A DNA stretch of 64,000 bases from Actinoalloteichus fjordicus. Its GTDB lineage: Bacteria; Actinomycetota; Actinomycetes; Mycobacteriales; Pseudonocardiaceae. Position 1 is the stretch's first letter; each line of letters opens with the position of its first letter. The notes below the pieces were generated by a model that saw nothing but the letters and a program-made list of their open reading frames with translations, had not been told where the DNA came from and ran no database searches. The stretch is from positions 5,998,001 through 6,062,000 of the forward strand of contig NZ_CP016076.1 in NCBI RefSeq assembly GCF_001941625.1, written 5' to 3'. Of the stretch, positions 54,154-63,559 are shown piece by piece. A program made the translations under genes and the position numbers.

Positions 54154-54885
54154 TCAGCCGGGCATGCTGGAGCGCTGTTCCCACTCGCTGTAGTCGAAGG
54201 CCGTCCTGGAGGGCGCGCGCAGCTGCTGACGCCCCTTGCCGACCGTCCGCAGCGTGCGATCGAGCAGCTCCTCGAAGTCGGCCAGCTTGGCGTCGACGTA
54301 GGCGTCGCACTCCGAGCGCAGCCGCTCGGCCTCCACGCCCGCCGCCTCGACGATCCTGCTGGACTCGCCGTGGGCGGCCTGGACCACCTCGGCCTGCGAG
54401 ACCAGCAGCGCCTGCTCCGCGCGACCCTCTTCCACGGACTGCTCGTAGGAGGCTCGGCCCGCCTGAACCATCCGTTCGGCCTCGGCCCTGGCGCGGGCGA
54501 CGAACTCCTCGTACTCATGGTTTCCGGTGGCCACGGCGCGGTCGGCCTCGGAGTGCGCCTCGGCGAGCATCCGCTCCGCGTGCATCCTCGCCTCGGCGAC
54601 CATCCGTTCCGCCTCGCCGCGAGCCTGGGCCATGAGCTGCTCGGCCTCGGACTGCGCCTGACCGATGGTCTGCTCGGCCTGTTCTGATGCCTTGCCGACG
54701 ACCTCGTCCCGATGGTCGAGCACGTCCTGGGCGTCGTCCAGCTCACCGGGAAGCGCATCGCGGATGTCGTCGAGGAGTTCGAGCACGTCGCCGCGAGGGA
54801 CGACGCACCCGGAGGTCATCGGGACTCCCCGTGCGTCCTCGACGATCGTCACCAACTCGTCGAGCGACTCGAACACCCGGTACAC
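54154..54885 (-). CDS. sepIVA: DivIVA-like septation protein SepIVA
   Basis: Protein of 243 residues. The N-terminal 60 residues (YRVFESLDELVTIVEDARGV, PRGDVLELLDDIRDALPGEL, DDAQDVLDHRDEVVG) match the actinobacterial DivIVA-like SepIVA. The rest is a long alanine/glutamate/arginine coiled coil with 11-residue repeats (about 85-215), ending in a basic tail with serine and threonine. SepIVA is needed for septum formation and wall growth in mycobacteria. GTG 54885 follows GAGGAG by eight bases. The gene lies between coaD and yceD as in mycobacteria. Confidence 0.9.
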   Translation of the reverse strand: MYRVFESLDELVTIVEDARGVPMTSGCVVPRGDVLELLDDIRDALPGELDDAQDVLDHRDEVVGKASEQAEQTIGQAQSEAEQLMAQARGEAERMVAEARMHAERMLAEAHSEADRAVATGNHEYEEFVARARAEAERMVQAGRASYEQSVEEGRAEQALLVSQAEVVQAAHGESSRIVEAAGVEAERLRSECDAYVDAKLADFEELLDRTLRTVGKGRQQLRAPSRTAFDYSEWEQRSSMPG

Positions 54886-55003
54886 GATTTCGACTCCTCG
54901 CAGCAGCACGCCGTTCGGCTACGGCGTCAAGTCTGCCCTGCCCGCCGGACGCCGTCAGGGATGCGGTCGCCGTGCGCGTGTCCCACGCCCAGAGCCCGCA
55001 CGA

Positions 55004-55435
55004 TCAGGATTGCACGTCCACCAGCACGAAGCTCGCGTAGTGGTCGTTGGTGTAGAAGTACTCGTCATTCTCCCCGGTGACAAGACGTCGTGCGCCCCGG
55101 TGCGACAGTCCCGGCGTCTCCACCGTGTACTCGTGGTAATAGCCGCGCTCGCAGTCGGGCAGCACGCGCTCCCGGTTGCCGAAGACGACGCCGTCCTGGC
55201 GATGCGGGAAGGGGCCGCCCGCCTGGATCAGCTCTGCGGTCACGGTGGCCTCTGGCGGCAGCGAGGAGAGGTCGACCTGGGCAAAGCCCGAGGTGTCGCC
55301 GCAGTCGGGCTGCTGGGCGAAGGCGACCAGCGAGCCGACCGACGGAGCGGCGGCCAGGCCTGCCCCGCCGAAGGGCAGCAGCGCGAGAAGGGCGAAGAGC
55401 AGGGCTGCGACGGTACGTCGAGTGATGGTCATCAT
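55004..55435 (-). CDS. Secreted guanyl-specific ribonuclease (RNase Sa/T1 family)
   Basis: Protein of 143 residues. A signal peptide (about 1-40: LLFALLALLPFGGAGLAAAP) is followed by a domain of about 98 residues highly similar to RNase Sa: LSSLPPEATVTAELIQAGGP, then FPHRQDGVVFGNRERVLPDC. The catalytic residues are Glu in YYHEYTVETPG, Arg in GARRLVTGE, and His in TNDHYASFVLVD. Two cysteines remain (CGD near the mature start and DCE), but the C-terminal cysteine that closes the RNase Sa disulfide is missing: the chain ends VDVQS. Extracellular RNA degradation is the likely role. No barstar-like inhibitor was seen nearby. Confidence 0.9.
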   Translation of the reverse strand: MMTITRRTVAALLFALLALLPFGGAGLAAAPSVGSLVAFAQQPDCGDTSGFAQVDLSSLPPEATVTAELIQAGGPFPHRQDGVVFGNRERVLPDCERGYYHEYTVETPGLSHRGARRLVTGENDEYFYTNDHYASFVLVDVQS

Positions 55436-55539
55436 GATCGAGACGATAGCGGGGGCATCAACACAGAGTCACAATTCGACCACCAGGCGTGTCGGACTGT
55501 GACCTGCCTCGCCCACCGCCGCGAGGGCCGACCGCAGGC

Positions 55540-56022
<483 letters not shown>

Positions 56023-56266
56023 GAGGCGGGACGCTAGCAGCCTGCTCTCGGCCCACCTGCGATTGCGAGTCGAGCCGTGATCGGAAACACCTCGAGTAGT
56101 TCTCGATCGAGGTCGATCAGCTCGGCCTGTCGCGGCGGGCGGGGCCCGCGCGTCCCGTCCACGGGCCCGGCGTGCGGAGCCCTCGGGCGGCCTGCTCGCG
56201 ATTCGGTGATCGCCGTCGGCGGTCGTCTCTCGTCTCGCGCCGTCTCGCGCCGTCGAAGCGGCCGGG

Positions 56267-56857
56267 TCAGGACGCGGCGTCGCCGCGATCGTCGCCGTGC
56301 TCCTCGTCGTGGTCGCCCCAGAACAGGACGGTGTCGCCGTAGCGCTTCTCACGCAGCGCCTGCAACGGGCTCGGCCACCGGGGCGGACGGTCGCGGACGG
56401 CCCGCTCCACCACGACCAGGCTCCCCGGCCGCGTCCAGCCCTGGTGGACGAGCAGGCCCAGCACCGACTCGAGCCCGTCGGTCGGCACGTCGTACGGCGG
56501 ATCGGCCAGGACGAGATCGAAGGGCTGCTCGGCTGGTGCGGAGAGCACCGACTCCACCGTGCCCGACCGGACCACGGCGCCGCCCGGCCGCAGCGTGTCG
56601 ATGTTGCGACGCAGGACGAGCCCGGCGCGGCGGTCCGACTCGACGAACACCGCCTCCCCCGCGCCCCGTGACAAGGCCTCCAGTCCCAGCGCCCCGGACC
56701 CCGCGTACAGGTCCAGCACCCGGACATCGCGCAGATCCAGCAGCGACTCGACGGCGTTGAACAGGGCCTCGCGGACCCGTTCCGAGGTCGGCCGGGTGCC
56801 ACGCGGCGGCACCGTGATCCGTCTGCCGCCCATGCTGCCCGCCACGATCCGAGTCAC
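56267..56857 (-). CDS. rsmD: 16S rRNA (guanine966-N2) methyltransferase
   Basis: Protein of 196 residues. Motif I is DLYAGSGALGLEALSRGA, the catalytic motif IV is LADPPYD, and the N-terminal TRIVAGSMGGRRITVPPRGT with SERVREALFN is typical for RsmD. The last 20 residues are acidic and histidine-rich. GTG 56857 follows GAGGA at nine bases. It methylates G966 of 16S rRNA. Confidence 0.94.
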   Translation of the reverse strand: MTRIVAGSMGGRRITVPPRGTRPTSERVREALFNAVESLLDLRDVRVLDLYAGSGALGLEALSRGAGEAVFVESDRRAGLVLRRNIDTLRPGGAVVRSGTVESVLSAPAEQPFDLVLADPPYDVPTDGLESVLGLLVHQGWTRPGSLVVVERAVRDRPPRWPSPLQALREKRYGDTVLFWGDHDEEHGDDRGDAAS

Positions 56858-57274
56858 CGGGTCATCCTCGCCCATCCTCGGACGGCATCGGCGTGCAGGC
56901 CGCCGGAGCGGGGCGAGACCGCGCGGCGGTCCGGCCCGGCGCGCGGTTGGTCTCGGCGGGCCGTGCTGCGGACGGGCGGCGGCTGCGGATCGTCGGGCGG
57001 TGCGCCGCAGGGCTGCGGATCTGAGTCCCTGTTGCCCGCGATCCGAGATCCGTTCCGTGCCGAGGCCGCAGCGGCGATGTCGTGGCCGCACGTCCCGCCC
57101 GCCCCGACCACGTGCGGCGACACGGCGACACTGCAGCGAGGCGCGGGAGGCGCCTGCCCGGCACAGAGGACGCCTGCCCGCACGAGACCGTCGCGGTCAT
57201 CGCGCGCCACCGGCCGAGCCTGCCCCAGGGACTCGACCCGGCAGAAGGCCGCTGCGCAGACGGGCCTCGAGTAG
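56858..57274. other. Intergenic region upstream of rsmD
   Basis: About 420 bases, very GC-rich. No gene is visible. recG, which often precedes rsmD in actinobacteria, is not in this position. Confidence 0.4.
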
Positions 57275-58006
57275 TCAGCCGCCCAGATAGGCGCCGCCGT
57301 TGACGTGCAGCACCTGGCCGGTCACGTGCCCGGACTGCGGCGAGGCCAGGAAGCCGATCACGGCGGCGACGTCGGTGGCGAGGCCGACCCGCTTGGTGGC
57401 GGTCTTCTCGATGAGCGTCGTGCGACGCGCGTCGGTCATCCGGCCCCGGAAGAACTCGGTGTCCTCGGTGTACCCCGGCGCGACGACGTTCGCGGTGATC
57501 CCTCGTCCGCCGAGCGAGAAGGCCAGCCCCGCGCTCCAGGCCTCCACGGCCGCCTTGGCCGCGCCGTAGCCCGCCGCGCCGTACCGCGCCGCGATGGAGC
57601 CAATGGTGATCACCCGGCCGTTCTCGGCGAGCCGAGGCCGCAACAGCTCGGTGAACAGCATCGCGCTGAGGAGGTTGGCGTCGAGGTTGGCCTGCCAGGA
57701 GTCGCGCAGGGCGACGAGGTCTCCCTCCGGGGGCGCAGGACGCCCGATGTCGGTGTTGCCGCCCGCGTTGTTCACCACCACGTCAACGGCGGCGGGCAGT
57801 CGCGGGGCGGCCTCGGTCAGGGCAGCGGGGTCCGAGACGTCCAAGGACAGGGCGGTGACTGCCGAGCCGAGTTCCGCGACGGTCTCCGCCAGCGGCTCGG
57901 GACGTCTGCCGATGACGACGACCTCGAAGCCCGCCGCCACCAGCTCACGGGCCGTCGCCCGCCCGATACCGGTTCCTCCACCCGTCACGACGGCAGTGCG
58001 TTGCAT
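57275..58006 (-). CDS. Short-chain dehydrogenase/reductase
   Basis: Protein of 243 residues of the classical SDR type. The cofactor motif is TGGGTGIGRATARELVAAG; an arginine follows in VVVIGRRPEP and suggests NADP(H) preference. NNAGGN, the catalytic serine in ITIGSIAARYGAAGYGAAKA and the C-terminal GQVLHVNGGAYLGG are also typical. The active site reads Y-G-A-A-K (Tyr-x3-Lys). Substrate is unknown. ATG 58006 follows AAGGAG at eight bases, part of the 12-base palindrome AGGAGCGCTCCT. The gene is divergent from a MarR regulator with a perfect palindrome between them, so regulation by it is likely. Confidence 0.9.
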   Translation of the reverse strand: MQRTAVVTGGGTGIGRATARELVAAGFEVVVIGRRPEPLAETVAELGSAVTALSLDVSDPAALTEAAPRLPAAVDVVVNNAGGNTDIGRPAPPEGDLVALRDSWQANLDANLLSAMLFTELLRPRLAENGRVITIGSIAARYGAAGYGAAKAAVEAWSAGLAFSLGGRGITANVVAPGYTEDTEFFRGRMTDARRTTLIEKTATKRVGLATDVAAVIGFLASPQSGHVTGQVLHVNGGAYLGG

Positions 58007-58020
58007 CAGGAGCGCTCCTT

Positions 58021-58034
58021 GTTTAGGCCTAAAC
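58021..58034. promoter_or_regulatory. Perfect 14-bp palindrome, probable MarR operator
   Basis: GTTTAGGCCTAAAC is its own reverse complement and lies in the 50-base gap between the divergent SDR and MarR genes. This is the usual place and form of a MarR autoregulatory operator. A -10-like TAGGCT at 58045-58050, only a few bases before ATG 58057, suggests the regulator gene has a leaderless message. Confidence 0.75.
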
Positions 58035-58056
58035 ATATCTGGGCTAGGCTAACACC

Positions 58057-58593
58057 ATGACCGGCTCCGACTCGACGGATCGCATCGCGCTCGCCTGGGC
58101 CAGGGAACGACCGGACACGCCCGTGGCATCCATCGGCGTGATCACCCGGCTCTGGCGGGTGGGCAAGCTGCTCGGCGACGAACGAGTTCGCACCCTCACC
58201 GCCCTGGACATCGACCGCGCGACGCTCGATCTGCTCAGCACCCTGCGCCGCGAAGGCCCGCCCTACCGGCTCGCCCCCCGAGACCTCGCCCGGCGCAGCC
58301 TGATCAGCGCGGGCGCCATCACGCAGCGGGTGGCCAAGGCGGAGGCGGAGGGCCTGGTCCTGGTGCGGCGGACGGAGTCCGGCAGGCGCACGATCAGCGC
58401 CGAGCTGACCGCCGAGGGGCACGCCCTGGTCGAACGCAGTGTCGACGACCTGCTTCGGCACGAGGAGTCGCTCATCGACCACCTCGATCCCGCACAGCGC
58501 GAGCAGCTCACCGAACTGCTCCGCGAGCTGCTGGCCGGGCTGCACGACAAGCTGGGCATCGCCGACGAGGACGGCACCGAGCGGGACGACTGA
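58057..58593 (+). CDS. MarR-family regulator
   Basis: Protein of 178 residues. The winged helix occupies about residues 55-125 (LDLLSTLRREGPPYRLAPRD, LARRSLISAGAITQRVAKAE, GLVLVRRTESGRRTISAEL), flanked by dimerisation helices. It is 30 residues longer than typical at the N-terminus. The gene is divergent from the SDR gene with a perfect palindrome between, which suggests it represses both until a small ligand or oxidant binds. No cysteine is present, so a thiol switch is unlikely. Confidence 0.9.
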   Translation: MTGSDSTDRIALAWARERPDTPVASIGVITRLWRVGKLLGDERVRTLTALDIDRATLDLLSTLRREGPPYRLAPRDLARRSLISAGAITQRVAKAEAEGLVLVRRTESGRRTISAELTAEGHALVERSVDDLLRHEESLIDHLDPAQREQLTELLRELLAGLHDKLGIADEDGTERDD

Positions 58594-58785
58594 CCCGGCG
58601 GGCGGGCGAGGTCGGGTGCTCGCAGGCGGACCGCGCAGGAGCACGGCAACGCGGCAGGCGGCGTGATCGTCCGCCGCCCGGTCGCGTCCGCTTCGTGCGA
58701 AGCGCGGTGCACGACCCGGCTCCGCACGGTCCACGGCACCGGACCGAGGGGATTCGTCGGGGTCTCCTCGGCCCGGTGCGGGGGT

Positions 58786-61700
58786 TCAGTCCAGTTCGAG
58801 CAGCAGGTCGCCACCCTCCACCTGGGCGACGGAGCCGATCGCGAGCCGCCGGACGGTGCCGCCCTTGGGAGCGGTGATGCCCGCCTCCATCTTCATCGCC
58901 TCGATGGTGGCGACGGTCTGGCCCTGTTCCACCGTGTCGCCTTCGGCCACCGAGACGGTGACCACGCCCGCGAACGGCGCGGCGATGTGGCCGGGATTGC
59001 CGCGATCGGCCTTCTCGGCCACCGGCACGGCGGAGGCGATGGAGCGATCCCGGACCTGGATGGGCCGGAGCTGACCGTTCAGCGTGGCCATCACGGTGCG
59101 CATCCCGCGCTCGTCGGCCTCGCCGATCGCCTCCACCGTGATGTACAGCCGGACGCCGCGTTCGAGGTCGACCGAGTACTCCTCGCCGGGGCGCAGCCCG
59201 TAGAAGAAGTCCTTGCTGCGCAGCAGACTCGTGTCGCCGTACTCCTCGTGGTGTGCCGTGTACTCCTTGGCCGGGCCGGGGAAGAGCAGCCGGTTCAGCG
59301 TCGCGCGGCGGTCCTCGTCGAGGCCTCGGCGGTCCTCCTCGGTGAGCGGCACGATCTGCCGCGCGCCGGAACGGCCCGCCAGCGCCTTCGCACGGAACGG
59401 CTCGGGCCAGCCGCCGGGCGGGTCGCCCAGCTCGCCGTGCAGGAAGCCGATCACCGAGTCCGGGATGTCGAAGCGGCCCGGATCGGACTCGAAGTCGGCC
59501 GGGTCGGCGCCCGCGCCCACCAGATGCAGGGCCAGGTCGCCGACCACCTTGGACGACGGCGTGACCTTGACCAGCCTGCCGAGGATGTCGTCGGCGGCGG
59601 CGTAGGTCGACTCGATCTGCTCGAACCGATCGCCGAGGCCCAGCGCGATGGCCTGCTGGCGCAGGTTCGACAGCTGGCCGCCGGGGATCTCGTGGCGGTA
59701 CACGCGACCGGTCGGCGAGGGCAGCGCCGACTCGAAGGGCCGGTAGATCCGGCGGACCGCCTCCCAGTAGGGCTCCAGGTCGCAGACCGAGGACAGGGTG
59801 AGCCCGGTGGCCCGCGGCGTGTGGTCGGTGGCGGCGATCACGGCGGACAGCGGCGGCTGCGAGGTGGTGCCCGCCATGGACGCCGCAGCGCCGTCGACGG
59901 CGTCGACCCCGGCCTGCACGGCGGCCAGGTAGGTGGCGAGCTGCCCGCCCGGCGTGTCGTGGGTGTGCAGGTGGACCGGCAGGTCGAACTCCCGGCGCAG
60001 CGCGCTGATCAGCGTCGCGGCGGCGGGCGGCCGGAGCAGGCCCGCCATGTCCTTGACGCCGATGACGTGCGCACCCGCCGCCACGATCTGCTCGGCCAGC
60101 CGCAGGTAGTAGTCGAGGGTGTAGAGCTGCTCGCCCGGGTCGGAGAGGTCGGCCGTGTAGCAGAGGGCGACCTCGGCGACGGCCTGTCCGGTCTCGCGGA
60201 CGGCCTCGATCGCCGGGCGCATCTGCTCGACGTCGTTCAGCGCGTCGAAGATGCGGAAGACGTCGATGCCGGTCTTGGTGGCCTCGGCGACGAAGGCGCT
60301 GGTCACCTCCTCCGGATACGGCGTGTAGCCGACGGTGTTGCGCCCGCGCAGCAGCATCTGGAGACAGATGTTGGGCACCGCCTCGCGCAGTGCGGCGAGC
60401 CGCTCCCAGGGGTCCTCGGCCAGGAAGCGCAGGGCGACGTCGTAGGTCGCGCCGCCCCAGCACTCCAGCGACAGCAGCTCGGGCGTCAGCCGCGCCACGT
60501 GCGGCGCGACGGCCAGCAGGTCCTTGGTACGTACGCGGGTGGCCAGCAGCGACTGGTGGGCGTCGCGGAAGGTCGTGTCGGTGACGCCGACGGCCTCGGA
60601 GTTCCGGAGCCAGGACGCGAAGCCGACCGGGCCCAGTTCCAGCAGCCGCTGCCGCGATCCCGCGGGCGGCGCGGTCTCCAGGTCGATGTCGGGGAGCTTG
60701 TGCACCGGGTCCAGCGTGCTCGGCCGATCGCCGTGCGGCCGGTTCACCGTGACGTCGGCCAGGTAGGTCAGCAGCCGGGTGCCCCGGTCGGCGGACTGGC
60801 GGGCGGTGAGCAGCCTCGGCCGCTGCTCGATGAACGAGGTGGTGACACGGCCCGCCTGGAAGTCCGGGTCCTCCAGCACCGCCTGGAGGAAGGGGATGTT
60901 GGTGGCGACGCCTCGGATGCGGAACTCGGCCAGCGCCCGCCTGGCCCGCGCGGTGGCGGTGGCGAAGTCCCGGCCTCGGCAGGACAGCTTCACCAGCATC
61001 GAGTCGAAGTGCGCGCTGATCCCGGTGCCCGCGAAGGTGGTGCCGCCGTCGAGCCGGATGCCCGCGCCGCCGGGCGAGCGGTAGGCGCTGATGGTGCCCG
61101 TGTCCGGACGGAACCCGTTGCCGGGGTCCTCGGTGGTGATCCGACACTGCAGGGCGGCGCCGCGCAGGGTGATGCCCTCCTGCGCCAGGCCGAGGTCAGC
61201 CAGCGTCGCCCCGGCGGCGATGCGCAGCTGAGACTGCACGAGGTCGACGTCGGTGACCTCCTCGGTAACCGTGTGCTCGACCTGGATGCGCGGGTTCATC
61301 TCGATGAACACGTGGTTGCCGCGCTCGTCGACCAGGAACTCCACGGTGCCTGCGTTGACGTAGCCGATCTGTCGGGCGAACGCGACGGCGTCGGCGCAGA
61401 TCCGCTCGCGCAGCGCGGGGTCGAGGTTGGGGGCCGGGGCGATCTCGATGACCTTCTGGTGCCGTCGCTGCACCGAGCAGTCGCGCTCGTAGAGGTGGAT
61501 GGCCGCGCCGGTCCCGTCGGCGAGGATCTGCACCTCGATGTGCCGAGGATTGACGACGGCCTGTTCGAGGAACACGGTGGGATCGCCGAAGGCCGACTCG
61601 GCCTCGCGCATCGCCGCCTCGGCCGACTCGCGCAGCTCCTCGGGCCGCGCCACCCGGCGCATGCCCCGACCTCCGCCGCCTGCGACCGCCTTCACGAACA

Positions 61701-62163
61701 CCGGGAACGTCATGTCCTGGGCGGCGGTGACCAGTTCGTCGATGTCGGCGGTCGGCGGGACGGAGGCGAGCACGGGCAGCCCGGCGGCGCGGGCGGCGTC
61801 CACCGCGCGGGCCTTGTTGCCCGCCAGTTCCAGGATCTCGTGCGAGGGTCCGACGAAGGTGATGCCCGCCTGGGCGCAGGCCTTGGCGAGTTCGGGATTC
61901 TCGGAGAGGAAGCCGTAACCGGGGTACACCGCGTCGGCGCCCGCGCGGCGGGCGGCGGCGACGATCTCGGTCACCGACAGGTAGGCGCGGACGGGGTGGC
62001 CGGGTTCGCCGATCTCGTAGGCCTCGTCGGCCTTGAGGCGGTGTACCGAGTTCCGGTCCTCGTGCGGGAAGACGGCGACCGTCCCCGCGCCCAGCTCGTA
62101 AGCGGCGCGAAACGCCCGAATCGCGATCTCGCCTCGATTGGCGACCAGGACCTTCCGGAACAT
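58786..62163 (-). CDS. pyc: Pyruvate carboxylase
   Basis: Protein of 1125 residues. The biotin carboxylase domain (1-450) includes VLVANRGEIAIRAFRAAYEL, the ATP-grasp loop VKAVAGGGGRGMRRVA, and MNPRIQVEHTVTEEV. The pyruvate carboxyltransferase domain (about 520-800) shows DTTFRDAHQSLLATRVRTKD and HTHDTPGGQ. The biotinyl domain at the C-terminus carries the attachment lysine in IEAMKMEAGI. It converts pyruvate to oxaloacetate with bicarbonate and ATP. ATG 62163 has a GGAAGGGGAG upstream. It stands alone on the strand, with long gaps on both sides. Confidence 0.97.
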   Translation of the reverse strand: MFRKVLVANRGEIAIRAFRAAYELGAGTVAVFPHEDRNSVHRLKADEAYEIGEPGHPVRAYLSVTEIVAAARRAGADAVYPGYGFLSENPELAKACAQAGITFVGPSHEILELAGNKARAVDAARAAGLPVLASVPPTADIDELVTAAQDMTFPVFVKAVAGGGGRGMRRVARPEELRESAEAAMREAESAFGDPTVFLEQAVVNPRHIEVQILADGTGAAIHLYERDCSVQRRHQKVIEIAPAPNLDPALRERICADAVAFARQIGYVNAGTVEFLVDERGNHVFIEMNPRIQVEHTVTEEVTDVDLVQSQLRIAAGATLADLGLAQEGITLRGAALQCRITTEDPGNGFRPDTGTISAYRSPGGAGIRLDGGTTFAGTGISAHFDSMLVKLSCRGRDFATATARARRALAEFRIRGVATNIPFLQAVLEDPDFQAGRVTTSFIEQRPRLLTARQSADRGTRLLTYLADVTVNRPHGDRPSTLDPVHKLPDIDLETAPPAGSRQRLLELGPVGFASWLRNSEAVGVTDTTFRDAHQSLLATRVRTKDLLAVAPHVARLTPELLSLECWGGATYDVALRFLAEDPWERLAALREAVPNICLQMLLRGRNTVGYTPYPEEVTSAFVAEATKTGIDVFRIFDALNDVEQMRPAIEAVRETGQAVAEVALCYTADLSDPGEQLYTLDYYLRLAEQIVAAGAHVIGVKDMAGLLRPPAAATLISALRREFDLPVHLHTHDTPGGQLATYLAAVQAGVDAVDGAAASMAGTTSQPPLSAVIAATDHTPRATGLTLSSVCDLEPYWEAVRRIYRPFESALPSPTGRVYRHEIPGGQLSNLRQQAIALGLGDRFEQIESTYAAADDILGRLVKVTPSSKVVGDLALHLVGAGADPADFESDPGRFDIPDSVIGFLHGELGDPPGGWPEPFRAKALAGRSGARQIVPLTEEDRRGLDEDRRATLNRLLFPGPAKEYTAHHEEYGDTSLLRSKDFFYGLRPGEEYSVDLERGVRLYITVEAIGEADERGMRTVMATLNGQLRPIQVRDRSIASAVPVAEKADRGNPGHIAAPFAGVVTVSVAEGDTVEQGQTVATIEAMKMEAGITAPKGGTVRRLAIGSVAQVEGGDLLLELD

Positions 62164-62687
62164 ACGGGCTCCCCTTCCGATCAGCGAGTTCTCGCTGCCG
62201 GCGACCGTACCGGCTTCCTCCCGCCCGCTGGGAGGACTCTCCCAACGGTCGAACTCGCCACTTTTCGCCCACCGGAAGAAAACGCGGTGTTCTTCGCGTC
62301 GTGATGTGATCGACATCTCGAATCGGCGGATACTGCGCGGCTTCGGCGGTCCATCGGCATGTCCGGCCCCCGCTCGTGCCAGGCTCCGCGCGGACCCGCT
62401 CCCTTCTGCCACCCGCCCTCTCGGCGGCGCGCGACACCCGACCCCGTGGCGCCGTCGCAGTCGGGACGCTCGTGAATCCGGGCGGTTCGTGACGTCGAGC
62501 CGCCCGCCAGCCGCCTCGGCGTCGACCCTCGCGGTCGCTCGCGGCCGGACACGGTCGGCGATGAGATCGAGCACGGATCAACGGGGCGGCCGCAGAGCAC
62601 GGCCCGAGGACGAGAACCACCCGCGAGGGCCGCGCAGGACCGATCGCGGCCCAGCCGGGTGCGGCAGGCGGCAGGCCCGACCGGCAA
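62164..62687. other. Gene-free region between pyc and the TetR gene
   Basis: About 520 bases with low-complexity frames only. It should contain the pyc promoter. Nothing structured was recognised. Confidence 0.4.
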
Positions 62688-63383
62688 CTAGCCGACGACG
62701 TCGCGCAGCCGGAGCGGCGCGGGCGGCGGCAGCGGGTCGATCGGCGCGCTCCGGTCGGCTCGGAACGCGTCGAGCAGGAGCGCCACGAGGCGTCGGGACG
62801 CGGCGAGCCCGGCCTCGGCGGAGTCCGCGACGACGCCGCCGTTGGCCATGAGCAGCAACGCCAGATCGTGCTGCACGAAGTCGGGGCGCAGTCGGCCGCT
62901 CGCCTTGGCTCGCCGGGTCAGGTCGACGAACCCTCGAATCGCCTCCTCCCGGCCCCGATCGACGTCGACGGTGCCGGGGTACGCGGCGAAGAAGGCAGCG
63001 CTGAAACCGCGATCGCGGGCCTGCATGACGCAGATCTGCTCGATCATCGTGCAGAAGCCGCGCCACGGGTCGGGATCGTCCAACGCGTCGCCGACCATCG
63101 AGGCGCACACCGCGAACTTCTCGGCGAACACCGCGCCGACCAGCGACTCCTTGGTGGGAAAGCGACGGTAGAGCGTCGCAACGCCGACGCCTGCCCGCCG
63201 CGCGATCGCGGCCGTCGGCACGTCGAGTCCTCGGGCGGCGAACAGGTCGCGGGCCGCCTCGACGATGCGGTCGCGGTTGCGCCGGGCGTCGGTGCGCAGC
63301 TCGTCACGGGCGTCCGCATCGGGCGCACGGTCCACGCCGGTCGGGCTCGGCATCCGAGACGGCTCGGCGTTCATCCTTCTCAC
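62688..63383 (-). CDS. TetR-family regulator
   Basis: Protein of 231 residues. The N-terminal helix-turn-helix lies at about 32-80 (RIVEAARDLFAARGLDVPTA, IARRAGVGVATLYRRFPTKE). The C-terminal ligand domain is alpha-helical. GTG 63383 is given; ATG 63374 is an alternative. It is divergent from the deazaflavin-nitroreductase-like gene, with an inverted repeat between them at 63433-63456. It probably represses itself and that gene. The ligand is unknown. Confidence 0.88.
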   Translation of the reverse strand: MRRMNAEPSRMPSPTGVDRAPDADARDELRTDARRNRDRIVEAARDLFAARGLDVPTAAIARRAGVGVATLYRRFPTKESLVGAVFAEKFAVCASMVGDALDDPDPWRGFCTMIEQICVMQARDRGFSAAFFAAYPGTVDVDRGREEAIRGFVDLTRRAKASGRLRPDFVQHDLALLLMANGGVVADSAEAGLAASRRLVALLLDAFRADRSAPIDPLPPPAPLRLRDVVG

Positions 63384-63432
63384 TTCACCTCGCAGGGCGG
63401 GATCGGACCGGTGGCGCTGCTAGCGTCGAAGC

Positions 63433-63456
63433 TAAGTGGAGATGCTAGTCCGCTTA
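63433..63456. promoter_or_regulatory. Inverted repeat, probable TetR operator
   Basis: TAAGTGGA and TCCGCTTA are inverted with an 8-base spacer and one mismatch. AAGTGGA-type arms are common among actinobacterial TetR operators. The site lies between the divergent TetR and nitroreductase-like genes. Confidence 0.6.
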
Positions 63457-63559
63457 TCGCCGATCGCGGGCGGTGGCACGACGGTCCCGCACCGTCGTTC
63501 GACCCGCCGACGCAGTCGGCACGATCCCGAAACCACCGCCGCAGTTGCCTGCGTCGACG

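Noticed and set aside
53916-54758. Long upstream extension of the yceD frame
   Set aside because: Ser/Arg/Pro-rich and overlapping sepIVA in another frame; DUF177 proteins are about 200 residues.
58663-62304. 1213-codon plus-strand frame antisense to pyruvate carboxylase
   Set aside because: A mirror of a strongly G/C-ending coding strand; composition is Gly/Val/Asp/Arg-rich repeats with no domain, while the minus strand has a perfect enzyme.
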